Below, piece after piece: positions 34,581 to 43,049 of a stretch of DNA of 64,000 nucleotides. The stretch comes from a virus, in the IMG/VR virus record IMGVR_UViG_3300010885_025649, positions 1-64,000 of that record; one strand, given 5' to 3'. Position numbers and translations under genes: made by a program. The notes under the pieces were generated by a model, which saw only the letters and a list, made by a program, of their open reading frames with translations, was not told the DNA's origin and did no database searches. How positions within the stretch are numbered: position 1 is the stretch's first letter; the number at the start of each line of letters is the position of its first letter.

Positions 34581-36357
34581 ATTCATCCTCTATTTGACTA
34601 TTACCAAATTCTATATAAAGTTTTCCCAAGGCCAAATAATCTTTAGCTCTAGTAACTGCAACATATTGTAATCTCAATTCTTCTTCATTATATTTACTAG
34701 TAGGAAATCTTCCCTCTCCCAAATCCCAAAGTAATACAGCAGAATATTCTCTACCTTTTTGTTTATGAATAGTAGAAACTAATACATCTCCTTCTTTAGG
34801 CTGGCTTTTAGCTTTAGATCCTAATTGATTAATAGTAGTTAAAGCAGAATACCAATCAGAATAACCATCTAGGAATTCAACTAAAGCATTCAGATATTGT
34901 TTAGTTTTAGAATATGCAGCAGGATCTTCTGCGTATTTAGACTGCCAATACTGTTCTAATTTAGGAAGATATCTATTAACAGATTCCAAAGGTTCTTCAG
35001 ATAATATTTGACATTGCTCTGATTTAATTTCTTTAAAAAGAGTAGTAAGGAGAGCACGTTTAGAATTACTAGTAACCGCAGCTAAATCATATTTAGTAGG
35101 CCGACCTTCAGTAGCATTCCAAATAGTAGATGCTAAAGTATTCCCTATAAATTGTTTCTGATTAACTAAATAAGACCACGGCCGTAAAGAAGGATTAATA
35201 ATAAATTCAGGGATTGCAATTATATCTAAAACAGCAGGGCTGGAAAAGAAAGAGCCCTCATAAATATAATAAGAGACCTTATTATTATTCAACCAAAGTT
35301 CCAATTCAGGTAAAGATTTAATACTTCTATATAAAATCATTGTTTGAACTTCATTATTAATCTTATCCATTAACCAAGGATAGATTTGTCCTAATCCAAT
35401 ACAGTAATCTATTTTAGGATTAAAGTTATCAGTTCTACCTTTAATTAGAAATTCCTCTGAGCCTAATTTAGTTAGTAGGCCGTTAGCTAAAGCAAGAATA
35501 TTATCAGTACTTCTATAATTATATCTAAGGGGGAGTAATTTAAACTCATTACTATTAGTAAGATTATCTAAGAATTGTGTGGTAGCATAATTCCAACCAT
35601 AAATCAACTGATGTTTATCTCCAACAGCAAACATAGATATTAAAGCACTTTGATATTTAATAGCAATAGTACTCATAAATTGATTTAGGTCTTGTGCTTC
35701 ATCAATAAGAAGATACTTATAGGTATCTGTAACAAAACAGTGTTCTGGCAATTGAGAAGCTAAGTTTAGAATATCAGTATAGGTTACATGTCCCGTAGCT
35801 AACATTTGCTCATTAATTATAGCAAGTGCTTTAGTAATTATAATTGGAGATACTTTAGATAAACTTTTATATTGACTAAGGAACATAGAGAATTTACTAC
35901 CGGACATAATACATTGTTGTCTAAGGCCATAAATTGCTCTAATCTGTTTATCATCAAGAGCTAAAGTATTAAGCCAGTGTTTATATTGTGGCAGGATATC
36001 TTTATAGAAACTATCCATAACCTTAATAGCTTCTTGTATATTCAGAAGTTTATAAAACTTAGATACTAAAGTAAGTGCAACAGAGTGAAAAGTCTTTACT
36101 GTAATCAGTTTAGATTCTTCAGATGTAAACAAAGTTGTATCTTGTTTCTTTTCATTTAATTCAACTTGGACTGCACTATTAAAAGCCAGGATTAAAATCT
36201 TAGCGGGATTTTGCAACAAGATACTTTTGGCTCTAGCCAATAAGACAGTTGTTTTACTACAACCCGCTAAACCATTAACAACAATATTCTGATCATGAGA
36301 TTGATTAATAATATCAATCTGATCTGCATTCAACTGTAAGTTACCAAATATATCCAC
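34543..36357 (-). CDS. SF1 DNA helicase, UvrD/Rep-like
   Basis: 604 residues. The Q motif is LNADQIDII (Q13), followed by Walker A GLAGCSKT (29-36), with Ser in place of the usual second Gly. Also present: LLIDEAQDLNQ (motif II), a FAVGDKHQLIYGW-like motif III, LRYNYRST (motif IV region), VSTIHKQKGREYSAV (motif V) and VAVTRAKDYLALG (motif VI). This is the full UvrD-family order, so it should translocate 3' to 5' and unwind DNA in replication or repair. It is encoded directly after RNase HII with an 8-base gap. Confidence 0.92.
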   Translation of the reverse strand: MDIFGNLQLNADQIDIINQSHDQNIVVNGLAGCSKTTVLLARAKSILLQNPAKILILAFNSAVQVELNEKKQDTTLFTSEESKLITVKTFHSVALTLVSKFYKLLNIQEAIKVMDSFYKDILPQYKHWLNTLALDDKQIRAIYGLRQQCIMSGSKFSMFLSQYKSLSKVSPIIITKALAIINEQMLATGHVTYTDILNLASQLPEHCFVTDTYKYLLIDEAQDLNQFMSTIAIKYQSALISMFAVGDKHQLIYGWNYATTQFLDNLTNSNEFKLLPLRYNYRSTDNILALANGLLTKLGSEEFLIKGRTDNFNPKIDYCIGLGQIYPWLMDKINNEVQTMILYRSIKSLPELELWLNNNKVSYYIYEGSFFSSPAVLDIIAIPEFIINPSLRPWSYLVNQKQFIGNTLASTIWNATEGRPTKYDLAAVTSNSKRALLTTLFKEIKSEQCQILSEEPLESVNRYLPKLEQYWQSKYAEDPAAYSKTKQYLNALVEFLDGYSDWYSALTTINQLGSKAKSQPKEGDVLVSTIHKQKGREYSAVLLWDLGEGRFPTSKYNEEELRLQYVAVTRAKDYLALGKLYIEFGNSQIEDEYARIFTSGNSTD

Positions 36358-36365
36358 AATAGCTC

Positions 36366-37088
36366 CTAGAAATAATTCATATCCCCCAGCAAAATACTAT
36401 TAAGACATTTAGTAGTATAAGTGTCAAGAAAGTTAGGGTTCTTAAGTAAATGGGGATATTTGGCTAAATAATTATTAATAGTATTAGGCAAGAAAGTACT
36501 TCTATGAAATCCTACCGCGGGGCCATGTTCTAAGATTGCATGGATATGTTCACTAGTAGCATAACCTTTATTATTAGCCCAATTATATAGAGGGTACTTT
36601 AGGTGTTTAGCCAGCATTATCTTATCATGATTAACCTTAGCAATAATAGAAGCAATACTACATTCAATAATAAAAGTATCAGCTTTAACTATAGCTTCTT
36701 GATTAAGCTTTGGTAAAGTAGTAATAGGAATATTTCCATCTATAATAACTTTAATATTATCATACTTAAGATTCTTACCTTGCATAAGTCTTATAAGAGC
36801 AACTTGCCAGCCAAATATTTTAGCAGTAGTAATACCCCAATGATCTATAGTATACGATTCTAAAGAGATAACACTATAATAAATTTCATCTGTTTGTTGT
36901 TGAATATAATCAAACAAAGATTCTCTTTTACTTTCACTTAGAGCTTTAGAATCTCCAAAACCTAAAGTCTTCAAGTGTTCTAACTTATCTTTATTTATCA
37001 TAACCGCACTAATAGTAAGCGGCCCTGCAATAGAGCCAACTCCTGCTTCATCAATACCAATTAAGAATTTAGATTCCTGTAACTCCAT
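36366..37088 (-). CDS. rnhB: Ribonuclease HII
   Basis: 240 residues. The N-terminal LIGIDEAGVGSIAGPL is the RNase HII signature (catalytic D13, E14), with Val-Gly-Ser replacing the usual Arg-Gly-Pro. Two further catalytic acids follow: IIDGN (D117) and IIAKVNHDKIM (D155). The later HPxYxWxxNKGY region reads LKYPLYNWANNKGY. It removes RNA primers or ribonucleotides from DNA. The gene overlaps the primase gene by 20 bases, fitting a primer make-and-remove pair. The GRG-to-GVG change touches the ribonucleotide-recognising loop and may alter specificity. Confidence 0.93.
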   Translation of the reverse strand: MELQESKFLIGIDEAGVGSIAGPLTISAVMINKDKLEHLKTLGFGDSKALSESKRESLFDYIQQQTDEIYYSVISLESYTIDHWGITTAKIFGWQVALIRLMQGKNLKYDNIKVIIDGNIPITTLPKLNQEAIVKADTFIIECSIASIIAKVNHDKIMLAKHLKYPLYNWANNKGYATSEHIHAILEHGPAVGFHRSTFLPNTINNYLAKYPHLLKNPNFLDTYTTKCLNSILLGDMNYF

Positions 37089-38253
37089 CTATGCGCCCTT
37101 TAACATATACTATAGATACCTTTAATTTATGTGCAATTAGTTTAATATATTCTTCATTAATATTCATAGCAAGTAAAGTATTCAAACTAATCTCATCATT
37201 TATCCAGGCATTATAAGCCAGTTCAATAACGGTAGGACTTTTAGTAGTTAGTTCTCTTAAATGTTCTTTAGTATATAACTTACAATAATCTGCAATATCT
37301 TTACCTTTAGATTTATCTTCTAAATCAAATGGAAGATTAATATTTATAATATTTAAATTAGGACAAGCGGATTGTAATTTTATCAATTCAAATAACAAAG
37401 ATTTCTGAGTAGCTTTATCATAATCCAAAGTAATATATAAGGTTTCAAGATTCTGAAACTTCTCATAATGTTTATATAAGTTCTTATTGCCAACTAATCC
37501 CACCGCACAAATATCCCAGCTAAGAAGATTACAAGCATCTAAAGGGCCTTCACAAAGGAATGCATATTTAGAATTAGTTAAAAGCTGTTGCCCAAACAAA
37601 TAATTACTAATATTAATACTACCTAATTTAGTATTATTTTCTCCATGAATATACTTCTTAGTTTGTTTAATGAAATCATCATTACCAAGATACCTACCTT
37701 GAGCTTGTACAATAATATTAGCAAAGTCTTTAAATGGAAACATTAATCGATTTGCAAAATACTCTTGTCCTTTAGGATACATTAATCCTGCGTCTACTAA
37801 TTCAGTATACTCCATTTCTTTCTTTAAGGAGTCTTTAGCATTATAACCTAATTGGTGTGTGAATATAACCTCTTCACTAATACCTCTAGCAAGTGCATAT
37901 CTAAAGACATCCACATTTTGTTTAAGCTCTCTTCGCCAAATAGAAACCGCATCATTCCAGAGTTTAATTCTTTGTGTGGGAGGTTGAGGAAATATACCAA
38001 TTTGTTTACTGAGTTGAGATATAGTTTCGGCCAATGTAAGCTGTTTAGACTTCATATACCAATCAATAACAGATCCACTCTCATTACAAACCCAACAACG
38101 GGCAGTATTTCTATGTACATCCACACTAACAGAAGGATTATCATCTTTATGCCCGGGAAGAATACATTTAGCTCTTCCTTTAGTAACAGTATCAAATAGA
38201 GAAGTTATAGGAATTTTATTCTTAATCTCAAGAACTACCGCAGAAGTCTCCAT
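37069..38253 (-). CDS. DnaG-type DNA primase
   Basis: 394 residues. A CHC2 zinc-binding domain covers about residues 15-70: KCILPGHKDDNPS, then TARCWVCNESG (Cys, His, Cys, Cys), followed by the usual GSVIDWYM. The Toprim domain has AFLCEGPLDACNL (catalytic Glu) and LYITLDYDKAT (DxD). It synthesises RNA primers at the fork. No replicative DnaB-type helicase domain is fused or seen in the window. It overlaps the SF2 helicase gene by 26 bases and RNase HII by 20, so expression is probably coupled. Confidence 0.92.
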   Translation of the reverse strand: METSAVVLEIKNKIPITSLFDTVTKGRAKCILPGHKDDNPSVSVDVHRNTARCWVCNESGSVIDWYMKSKQLTLAETISQLSKQIGIFPQPPTQRIKLWNDAVSIWRRELKQNVDVFRYALARGISEEVIFTHQLGYNAKDSLKKEMEYTELVDAGLMYPKGQEYFANRLMFPFKDFANIIVQAQGRYLGNDDFIKQTKKYIHGENNTKLGSINISNYLFGQQLLTNSKYAFLCEGPLDACNLLSWDICAVGLVGNKNLYKHYEKFQNLETLYITLDYDKATQKSLLFELIKLQSACPNLNIININLPFDLEDKSKGKDIADYCKLYTKEHLRELTTKSPTVIELAYNAWINDEISLNTLLAMNINEEYIKLIAHKLKVSIVYVKGRIDGVTGI

Positions 38254-39640
38254 TTACATATTCTCCATAATATTGTAACGCAGTATTATATCTTCCATCT
38301 GCATGTTTATTTAAGTAAGGAATCTGATGATCATAGAAATCATGTATATAAGCTAGATCTTTATTCGGCGCTTTACGCAAAGCTCTACCATATTTCTGAA
38401 TTAATAAAGCTCCTGATTCTAATGCACCGGCATTAATTAAAGTAATAATACATTTAGCATTAACTCCAGTATTCAGAATATTACAGCCAATAAGAATAGG
38501 AATATTAGTTTCCTTAAACTTACTCCAAAGATCATATCTATCAGAAGATTGCCCATGAATAAATGGTAGATCTATATTATAAACCTGCCTAGCTAATCTA
38601 ATTAGATTATCTCCATGTTCTCTATAAGCTACTAGGATTAGTGCCGGGGCTTTATCAGAATCAACCGCAAGTTTAGCTAACTTAATAATCATTTTATTTC
38701 TATAATCATTATCAATAATTCCATAATCATATTGATCTGGATATGTAACCTGCTTGCCTACCTTAGTAAAGACTGCAGGAATTGTATAGAATTGAATAAC
38801 AGGAGTAGTTAAATAGCCTTCTTTAATAAGTTGAATAGGGGAAATAGTTAGAATTATATCTCCATAGATAGCCTGCATATCCAATGCTTTTGGGATATCT
38901 AATTGAGTAGTAGCGCTAAAGCCATAAGTATAAGATCTATTCTTTAGAACGGTAGCCAGTTTATTATACTGTGCAGAGCAAGATAAGTGGCATTCATCTG
39001 CAACCCAAGAGTTACATTTAGCTAACCATACTTTAGCCGCAGTATTCTTTTCCGCCGCATTAAGTAAAGATTTTACCAAGCCAACAACAATTCTGTTATC
39101 AGTATTTAAAGTACCACCTCCAATAGTAGAAATGGGTTCTTTAATCCAGAATTCAATTTCCTCAGCTAATTGAGTCATGAGATCTATTGTAGGAACTGTG
39201 ATTAAAACATTCCCGCAGAGATGCTTAACCAACCAAGCAATCGCAGCGCCCTTACCCGAAGCAGTGGGACTATCAATTATACCAAAAGAATTGTTTAAAC
39301 AAGTCTTAACAATCTCTTGTTGATAGTTATATAAAATAGGATTATCAATAAACTCTAAGTTCTTAGGGTTTTTACATTTATTAATAATAGTATAATTTAT
39401 ATTCTGCTCATCTAACAGTTTAGTAATTAGATTAGTAAAGCCAGCTTTTGCTGATTGTTTAGGAATAGAGTAATGGCTTTTAATAGTTTTAGTCTGTGCT
39501 CGCTGCCATGCAGGAATGCCGGGTCTAAAATTAGCCGTAGTATCTTCATAAGATAATCTATCCCAAATATCTTTATTTATATTTGCGGGAATATCCCCTA
39601 ATAATTTAATAGTATTGCTATTTTGTTCTAACGTGATCAT
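38228..39640 (-). CDS. SF2 helicase, UvsW/RadD-like
   Basis: 470 residues. Walker A is SPTASGKGAA, motif II is VADECHLS (DECH), motif III is YGFSATT. The C-terminal RecA-like domain has PFIHGQSSDRYD, NILNTGVNAKCI and LIQKYGRALRKAP (motif VI). The order and the DECH box match UvsW-type phage helicases that move branched DNA in recombination and origin-to-recombination replication switching. It overlaps the small membrane-protein gene before it by 23 bases. Confidence 0.88.
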   Translation of the reverse strand: MITLEQNSNTIKLLGDIPANINKDIWDRLSYEDTTANFRPGIPAWQRAQTKTIKSHYSIPKQSAKAGFTNLITKLLDEQNINYTIINKCKNPKNLEFIDNPILYNYQQEIVKTCLNNSFGIIDSPTASGKGAAIAWLVKHLCGNVLITVPTIDLMTQLAEEIEFWIKEPISTIGGGTLNTDNRIVVGLVKSLLNAAEKNTAAKVWLAKCNSWVADECHLSCSAQYNKLATVLKNRSYTYGFSATTQLDIPKALDMQAIYGDIILTISPIQLIKEGYLTTPVIQFYTIPAVFTKVGKQVTYPDQYDYGIIDNDYRNKMIIKLAKLAVDSDKAPALILVAYREHGDNLIRLARQVYNIDLPFIHGQSSDRYDLWSKFKETNIPILIGCNILNTGVNAKCIITLINAGALESGALLIQKYGRALRKAPNKDLAYIHDFYDHQIPYLNKHADGRYNTALQYYGEYVNGDFCGSS

Positions 39641-39866
39641 AAATTTTAATAACCAATAAATGTATAGTAATAAAAACGATTATAAGATTAATAACCATAG
39701 GAAGATAATCATTATACGCAGCATTATAAATAGTAAAACAGCTACTAGCAATAACAGAACCTATAGAAAACATCCAAGTAGTTTTACTATCCTTTTGATT
39801 TATATATAAGTTAAGCCAAGATATCAGACTAATAACTGTACCTAATGTAGCAATTAAACTAATCAT
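39618..39866 (-). CDS. Small membrane protein, three transmembrane segments
   Basis: 82 residues with three hydrophobic segments (about 2-22, 30-48, 55-76) and few charges. The plan resembles one half of small SemiSWEET/YgjV-like membrane proteins, but that family is not established here. It overlaps its neighbours by 4 and 23 bases within the replication operon, which argues for a real gene. Confidence 0.55.
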   Translation of the reverse strand: MISLIATLGTVISLISWLNLYINQKDSKTTWMFSIGSVIASSCFTIYNAAYNDYLPMVINLIIVFITIHLLVIKIYDHVRTK

Positions 39867-40324
39867 GGTTTAAATGTCTCAAACTTAACTCGCTTAGCTT
39901 TAATAGCATCTCTAATAGCTCGTTGAACTTTAGTTAAAGTAGCACCTTCAGTTTTGATATCCATAAAGACTATTTCTATTTCTACACTTTCATCTCCGTC
40001 TCTATAATCCGACATACCTTTAAAGCAAATAATGTCAATAGGTTGCCCTAAGAATTTAACATCATTATATTTATAAGGAAACTCCGGCATAAATGGAGAT
40101 AATTGTTCTGCTACTTGTCCTCTAATAACTGCTTTAGATTTAGTAATAGCTTCTTTACGAGCTGCTAATAAATCCGTATCATATCTATTAACTAAATCAT
40201 TATAAGTATTTTGTAATTGTATATAAGAATTCTTAAGCTCAGTTATTTTATTATCAGCATTTATCTTAGCAATGATTGTCATAACTAACCAAGCTAAAAC
40301 AATTATAAGTAATATGATATCCAT
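39863..40324 (-). CDS. Membrane-anchored Holliday-junction-resolvase-related endonuclease
   Basis: 153 residues. An N-terminal hydrophobic segment (3-18) and a coiled coil precede a block matching the family of endonucleases related to archaeal Holliday junction resolvase: ARKEAITKSKAVIRGQVAEQL, PFMPEFPYKYNDVKFLGQPID, then VEIEIVFMDIKTEG (the E-x-K strand), and QRAIRDAIKAKRVKFE. The motif order is diagnostic. It may cut branched DNA near the membrane. It overlaps the small membrane-protein gene by 4 bases. Confidence 0.8.
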   Translation of the reverse strand: MDIILLIIVLAWLVMTIIAKINADNKITELKNSYIQLQNTYNDLVNRYDTDLLAARKEAITKSKAVIRGQVAEQLSPFMPEFPYKYNDVKFLGQPIDIICFKGMSDYRDGDESVEIEIVFMDIKTEGATLTKVQRAIRDAIKAKRVKFETFKP

Positions 40325-40337
40325 ATATCCTTTTTAT

Positions 40338-40847
40338 TTAATTAATATTTTCTAACATTTCTAATACAGATGGATCATAGGTAAGAATATTATTATATCC
40401 CCAAGCATATTTCTCCCATATTTCTATCTCATCACATAATAGATTCTGAGTAGCAAAATCTAACTGGCCATTTAGAGTAGCCATATTAGCAATCTCTCTC
40501 ATCTTAATAACAAAGCTAACAATATTATGTAAATCTGTAGTAAGAATATCTCTAAGTAATTTAGGAGTAGTAAAGGGAGAGAGACTATTAGTAATCATAG
40601 CTTGTGGCCCCGCATTAGATTGATAGCCCAATTGCTGAATACGCTCAGCCACTTTATCTAAAGAGATTCTATATTGATCTACAGATCTATCTAATAAATC
40701 TTTATGAATATGTAAGCTAACCAATCCAATAACTGCCCAGTGAGAATGCCAAGTAACAAGATAAGCAGACATTAAAGTAGCTAATAGAATATTTAATTCA
40801 TCAGCTATTTGTTTAGACCTATTTTCATTAAGTCCTAAGTAATTCAT
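40338..40847 (-). CDS. Dps-like ferritin (DNA-protecting ferroxidase)
   Basis: 169 residues with the Dps four-helix plan. The ferroxidase ligands line up with E. coli Dps: WHSHW (H36), SLHIHKDLLD (H48 and D53, or H46/D50 with shifted alignment), then SLDKVAERIQQLG (D64, E68). One extra residue lies between the second His and the third ligand. Dps oxidises Fe2+ with H2O2 and protects DNA. The start lies in an inverted repeat shared with the HNH gene; the Shine-Dalgarno is TTAGGA. A Dps gene next to the RNR and replication module would fit iron and oxidative-stress control during infection. Confidence 0.82.
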   Translation of the reverse strand: MNYLGLNENRSKQIADELNILLATLMSAYLVTWHSHWAVIGLVSLHIHKDLLDRSVDQYRISLDKVAERIQQLGYQSNAGPQAMITNSLSPFTTPKLLRDILTTDLHNIVSFVIKMREIANMATLNGQLDFATQNLLCDEIEIWEKYAWGYNNILTYDPSVLEMLENIN

Positions 40848-40903
40848 AGATATTCCTAATTAAAGTATAATAGTATAATACCGTATAATATTAGGAATAT
40901 CTA
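40847..40903. promoter_or_regulatory. Perfect 14-bp inverted repeat and stacked TATAAT boxes between dps and HNH genes
   Basis: TAGATATTCCTAAT at 40847-40860 recurs as its exact reverse complement at 40890-40903. Each arm contains the Shine-Dalgarno (AGGA) of the gene reading outward: dps on the minus strand and HNH on the + strand. Between the arms the + strand has three TATAAT hexamers (40866, 40874, 40884), and the minus strand has TATACT twice. It is the only divergent gap inside the early block. Confidence 0.6.
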
Positions 40904-40904
40904 G

Positions 40905-41147
40905 ATGACTCTTAGACAACAGTTTGCGGCTTGGCGTAGATCTAATGATTACTTACAATTTCATATTTATAAACTTCGCCAACAGAATCATTGTTGTGCT
41001 ATATGCAAAGAGACTTTACGTGGAAAACAAGTTCATTGTGACCATATAAAGCCTCTAAGTAAGTTTCCAGAACTAGCTTTAGAACCCAGCAATATGCAAC
41101 TTAGTTGCAGTGACTGTAATTTAAAAAAAGGTTCTAAAACGGAGTAG
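40905..41147 (+). CDS. Free-standing HNH endonuclease
   Basis: 80 residues. The HNH core is complete: CAICKETL (zinc CxxC), VHCDHIKPLSK (the D-H pair), NMQLSCSDCNLKKG (Asn, CxxC). It is the only + strand gene in the 36 kb minus-strand block. It is inserted between dps and an unknown gene, and its end overlaps the convergent gene by 14 bases. This suggests a homing endonuclease that arrived by transposition. Confidence 0.88.
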   Translation: MTLRQQFAAWRRSNDYLQFHIYKLRQQNHCCAICKETLRGKQVHCDHIKPLSKFPELALEPSNMQLSCSDCNLKKGSKTE

Positions 41148-42297
41148 CAGGTTTAACTTGAGAAATACCTGAAGGAATAACCTCAGGAGTAGTTAGCTTA
41201 GCCAGCTCAGTAGAATTAGCCACAAATGGTTTATAGGGGCTAGTATAAGGTGGCATAAACGCAACAAGTTCTTCAGCTACTTTACCTACTACAGTGATCT
41301 TAAGAGCTTTAGATTTAGGATTAAGTTCTGCTCCAGCCTTTTTAGGTGTGGGAGTAGTAACTTCCAGAGTAACTAAATGCTTTCTTAAAGTTTCAATAGC
41401 ATCATCTGATTTATCTAATCTATAACCAGGAAGTTGATTATCAAAGAACTCTTGTAAAGAAGATTGAGCATATCCACCCAGACTTAATTTAATAAGAATA
41501 GGCTTAGTTAACTTGTCTTCACCTTTATGAGTAACAAGAAAGATAACTTCGGTAACTTGTTTACCGGTCATATTAATATCAGTTTGTTTATCAATACAAA
41601 GTCTGCAATCATTACAATAAACTAAGGAATCAGCAGGTAAAGAATAGGCTTCTTTAGGAGCGACAACAATAGTCTCCGGATTATCTCTTAGAGCAATATC
41701 CAAAGTAGAATTAGTAAGAACTCTATTATTATTAATATATCTGGGTTCAGTACTATTATTAACCAGATTCTCTCTAGTAACTTTAGTTAAACCAATTGGA
41801 TTAAGTTTAGCTAAAGATTTATATCTAGAGGTTCCTGGATAATCCCAAGAGCCTTTAATAGTAACAGCAGGATCATATCTACTAGTAAACTGTTCTACTT
41901 GACACCGGGGTTGATAGTTAGTAGAAGCAGACCCGGGTAATGCAAACTTAGTACCAGTATCTACAATAACTCCACTAATAGTAGAGATATCTAATACACC
42001 ATTAAAGGTAACAGTTTTACCAGTCTTTTTATCTTTTACTTTCTCAGATAGAACTGGATCAAGCATTCCATAGTGTTGCCCTGTAGCATTTTTACCCATC
42101 TTATCTTGTAGTGTTTTAGGAACACCATCAGTATCACCAAGAGTAAAGAAACCGCCAGAGAAAGTTACTGATGGAATATAGCCATCAGTATTAGGATCTT
42201 TATAAGGTAACCAGTGTCTGGGGCCAAAGTTATTAGCAGTTCCAGGGGTATTGTAATATTCAGTATTTTGTTTATCTAAATCATCAAAGTCAATCAT
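41134..42297 (-). CDS. Hypothetical 387-residue replication-block protein
   Basis: Start chosen at ATG 42297 because GGAG lies five bases upstream; a longer frame begins nine codons earlier. The family is not recognised. Many Thr/Pro/Gly residues, a beta-rich middle and one CxxC element (VYCNDCRLC) are visible. The C-terminal third holds a Lys-rich linker (TPTPKKAGAELNPKSKALK) and a repeated Val/Leu strand. Size and location between the clamp-loader pair and recombination genes would suit a single-strand-binding or accessory factor, but that is a guess. Confidence 0.5.
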   Translation of the reverse strand: MIDFDDLDKQNTEYYNTPGTANNFGPRHWLPYKDPNTDGYIPSVTFSGGFFTLGDTDGVPKTLQDKMGKNATGQHYGMLDPVLSEKVKDKKTGKTVTFNGVLDISTISGVIVDTGTKFALPGSASTNYQPRCQVEQFTSRYDPAVTIKGSWDYPGTSRYKSLAKLNPIGLTKVTRENLVNNSTEPRYINNNRVLTNSTLDIALRDNPETIVVAPKEAYSLPADSLVYCNDCRLCIDKQTDINMTGKQVTEVIFLVTHKGEDKLTKPILIKLSLGGYAQSSLQEFFDNQLPGYRLDKSDDAIETLRKHLVTLEVTTPTPKKAGAELNPKSKALKITVVGKVAEELVAFMPPYTSPYKPFVANSTELAKLTTPEVIPSGISQVKPATPF

Positions 42298-43048
42298 ATA
42301 AGCTCCAGTACCAATTTGTTGCATGTATATTAGGAAGATTATTAGTACAACCCCAATAGCCTAAGCTAACAAGATTGCACCAATGAATAAATATATATAA
42401 GTCTATAAGATCATATCCTGCTATAGATAGATAAAATTTCTCTAGATCAGGAAGATTCTTTTCAAGATATCCAATAACCATAGGTGCTTCTTTATAATCT
42501 AATTTAGGTAATAAAGAAATTGCTTTATGATCATATAGACCGGATATAAACTTATTATAAGAGAAATTAGAGTTCTTAGTATTCATACCAAGATCTTTAA
42601 TTTCTTGAATAGAAACGGTGATAGGTAATAGATTAGTCAAAGTATTTAAGGTAACAAAATCACCCTTAGCTTGTAGTAACAATTCTTGTGCTTGTATACT
42701 ATTAAAGCCTTTAGACTTAATCATTCGCTGAATCACTTCTTCTTTAAACGGGGAATAAATAGTTATAAATTCCCGAAACGTATTAGCTTTGCTAAACCAA
42801 TTATCGGGGATTTCTTTTCCCATAAATTGAATAACAAAGTCTGTATTAATATTATTTGTATTTATATTTTCTGGACATGGTAGAGTTTTAGTAACTCTAA
42901 TCCAAATAAATGTCTTTTGTAGTTTAGGCTTAGAGAATAATGTAACAACATCTTGTGGATCAACTAGATATTGCTTAACCGCATAAGTATTATCTTGTTT
43001 AATTCTACATAGTAATTCTGTATAGTTATTAGTACATAGAGTAATCAT
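42290..43048 (-). CDS. Hypothetical protein, possible clamp-loader delta-like subunit
   Basis: 252 residues with a one-base gap after the DnaX-like gene. The N-terminal half reads like the beta/alpha core of an ATPase without Walker motifs, including TFIWIRVTKTLP and FREFITIYSPFKEEVIQRMIKSKG. The IQAQELLLQAKGDFVTL segment resembles the helical sensor region of DNA polymerase III delta (holA) proteins. The C-terminal helical part is compatible with a collar domain. The call rests on position plus this weak resemblance. Confidence 0.4.
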   Translation of the reverse strand: MITLCTNNYTELLCRIKQDNTYAVKQYLVDPQDVVTLFSKPKLQKTFIWIRVTKTLPCPENINTNNINTDFVIQFMGKEIPDNWFSKANTFREFITIYSPFKEEVIQRMIKSKGFNSIQAQELLLQAKGDFVTLNTLTNLLPITVSIQEIKDLGMNTKNSNFSYNKFISGLYDHKAISLLPKLDYKEAPMVIGYLEKNLPDLEKFYLSIAGYDLIDLYIFIHWCNLVSLGYWGCTNNLPNIHATNWYWSLYD

Positions 43049-43049
43049 A

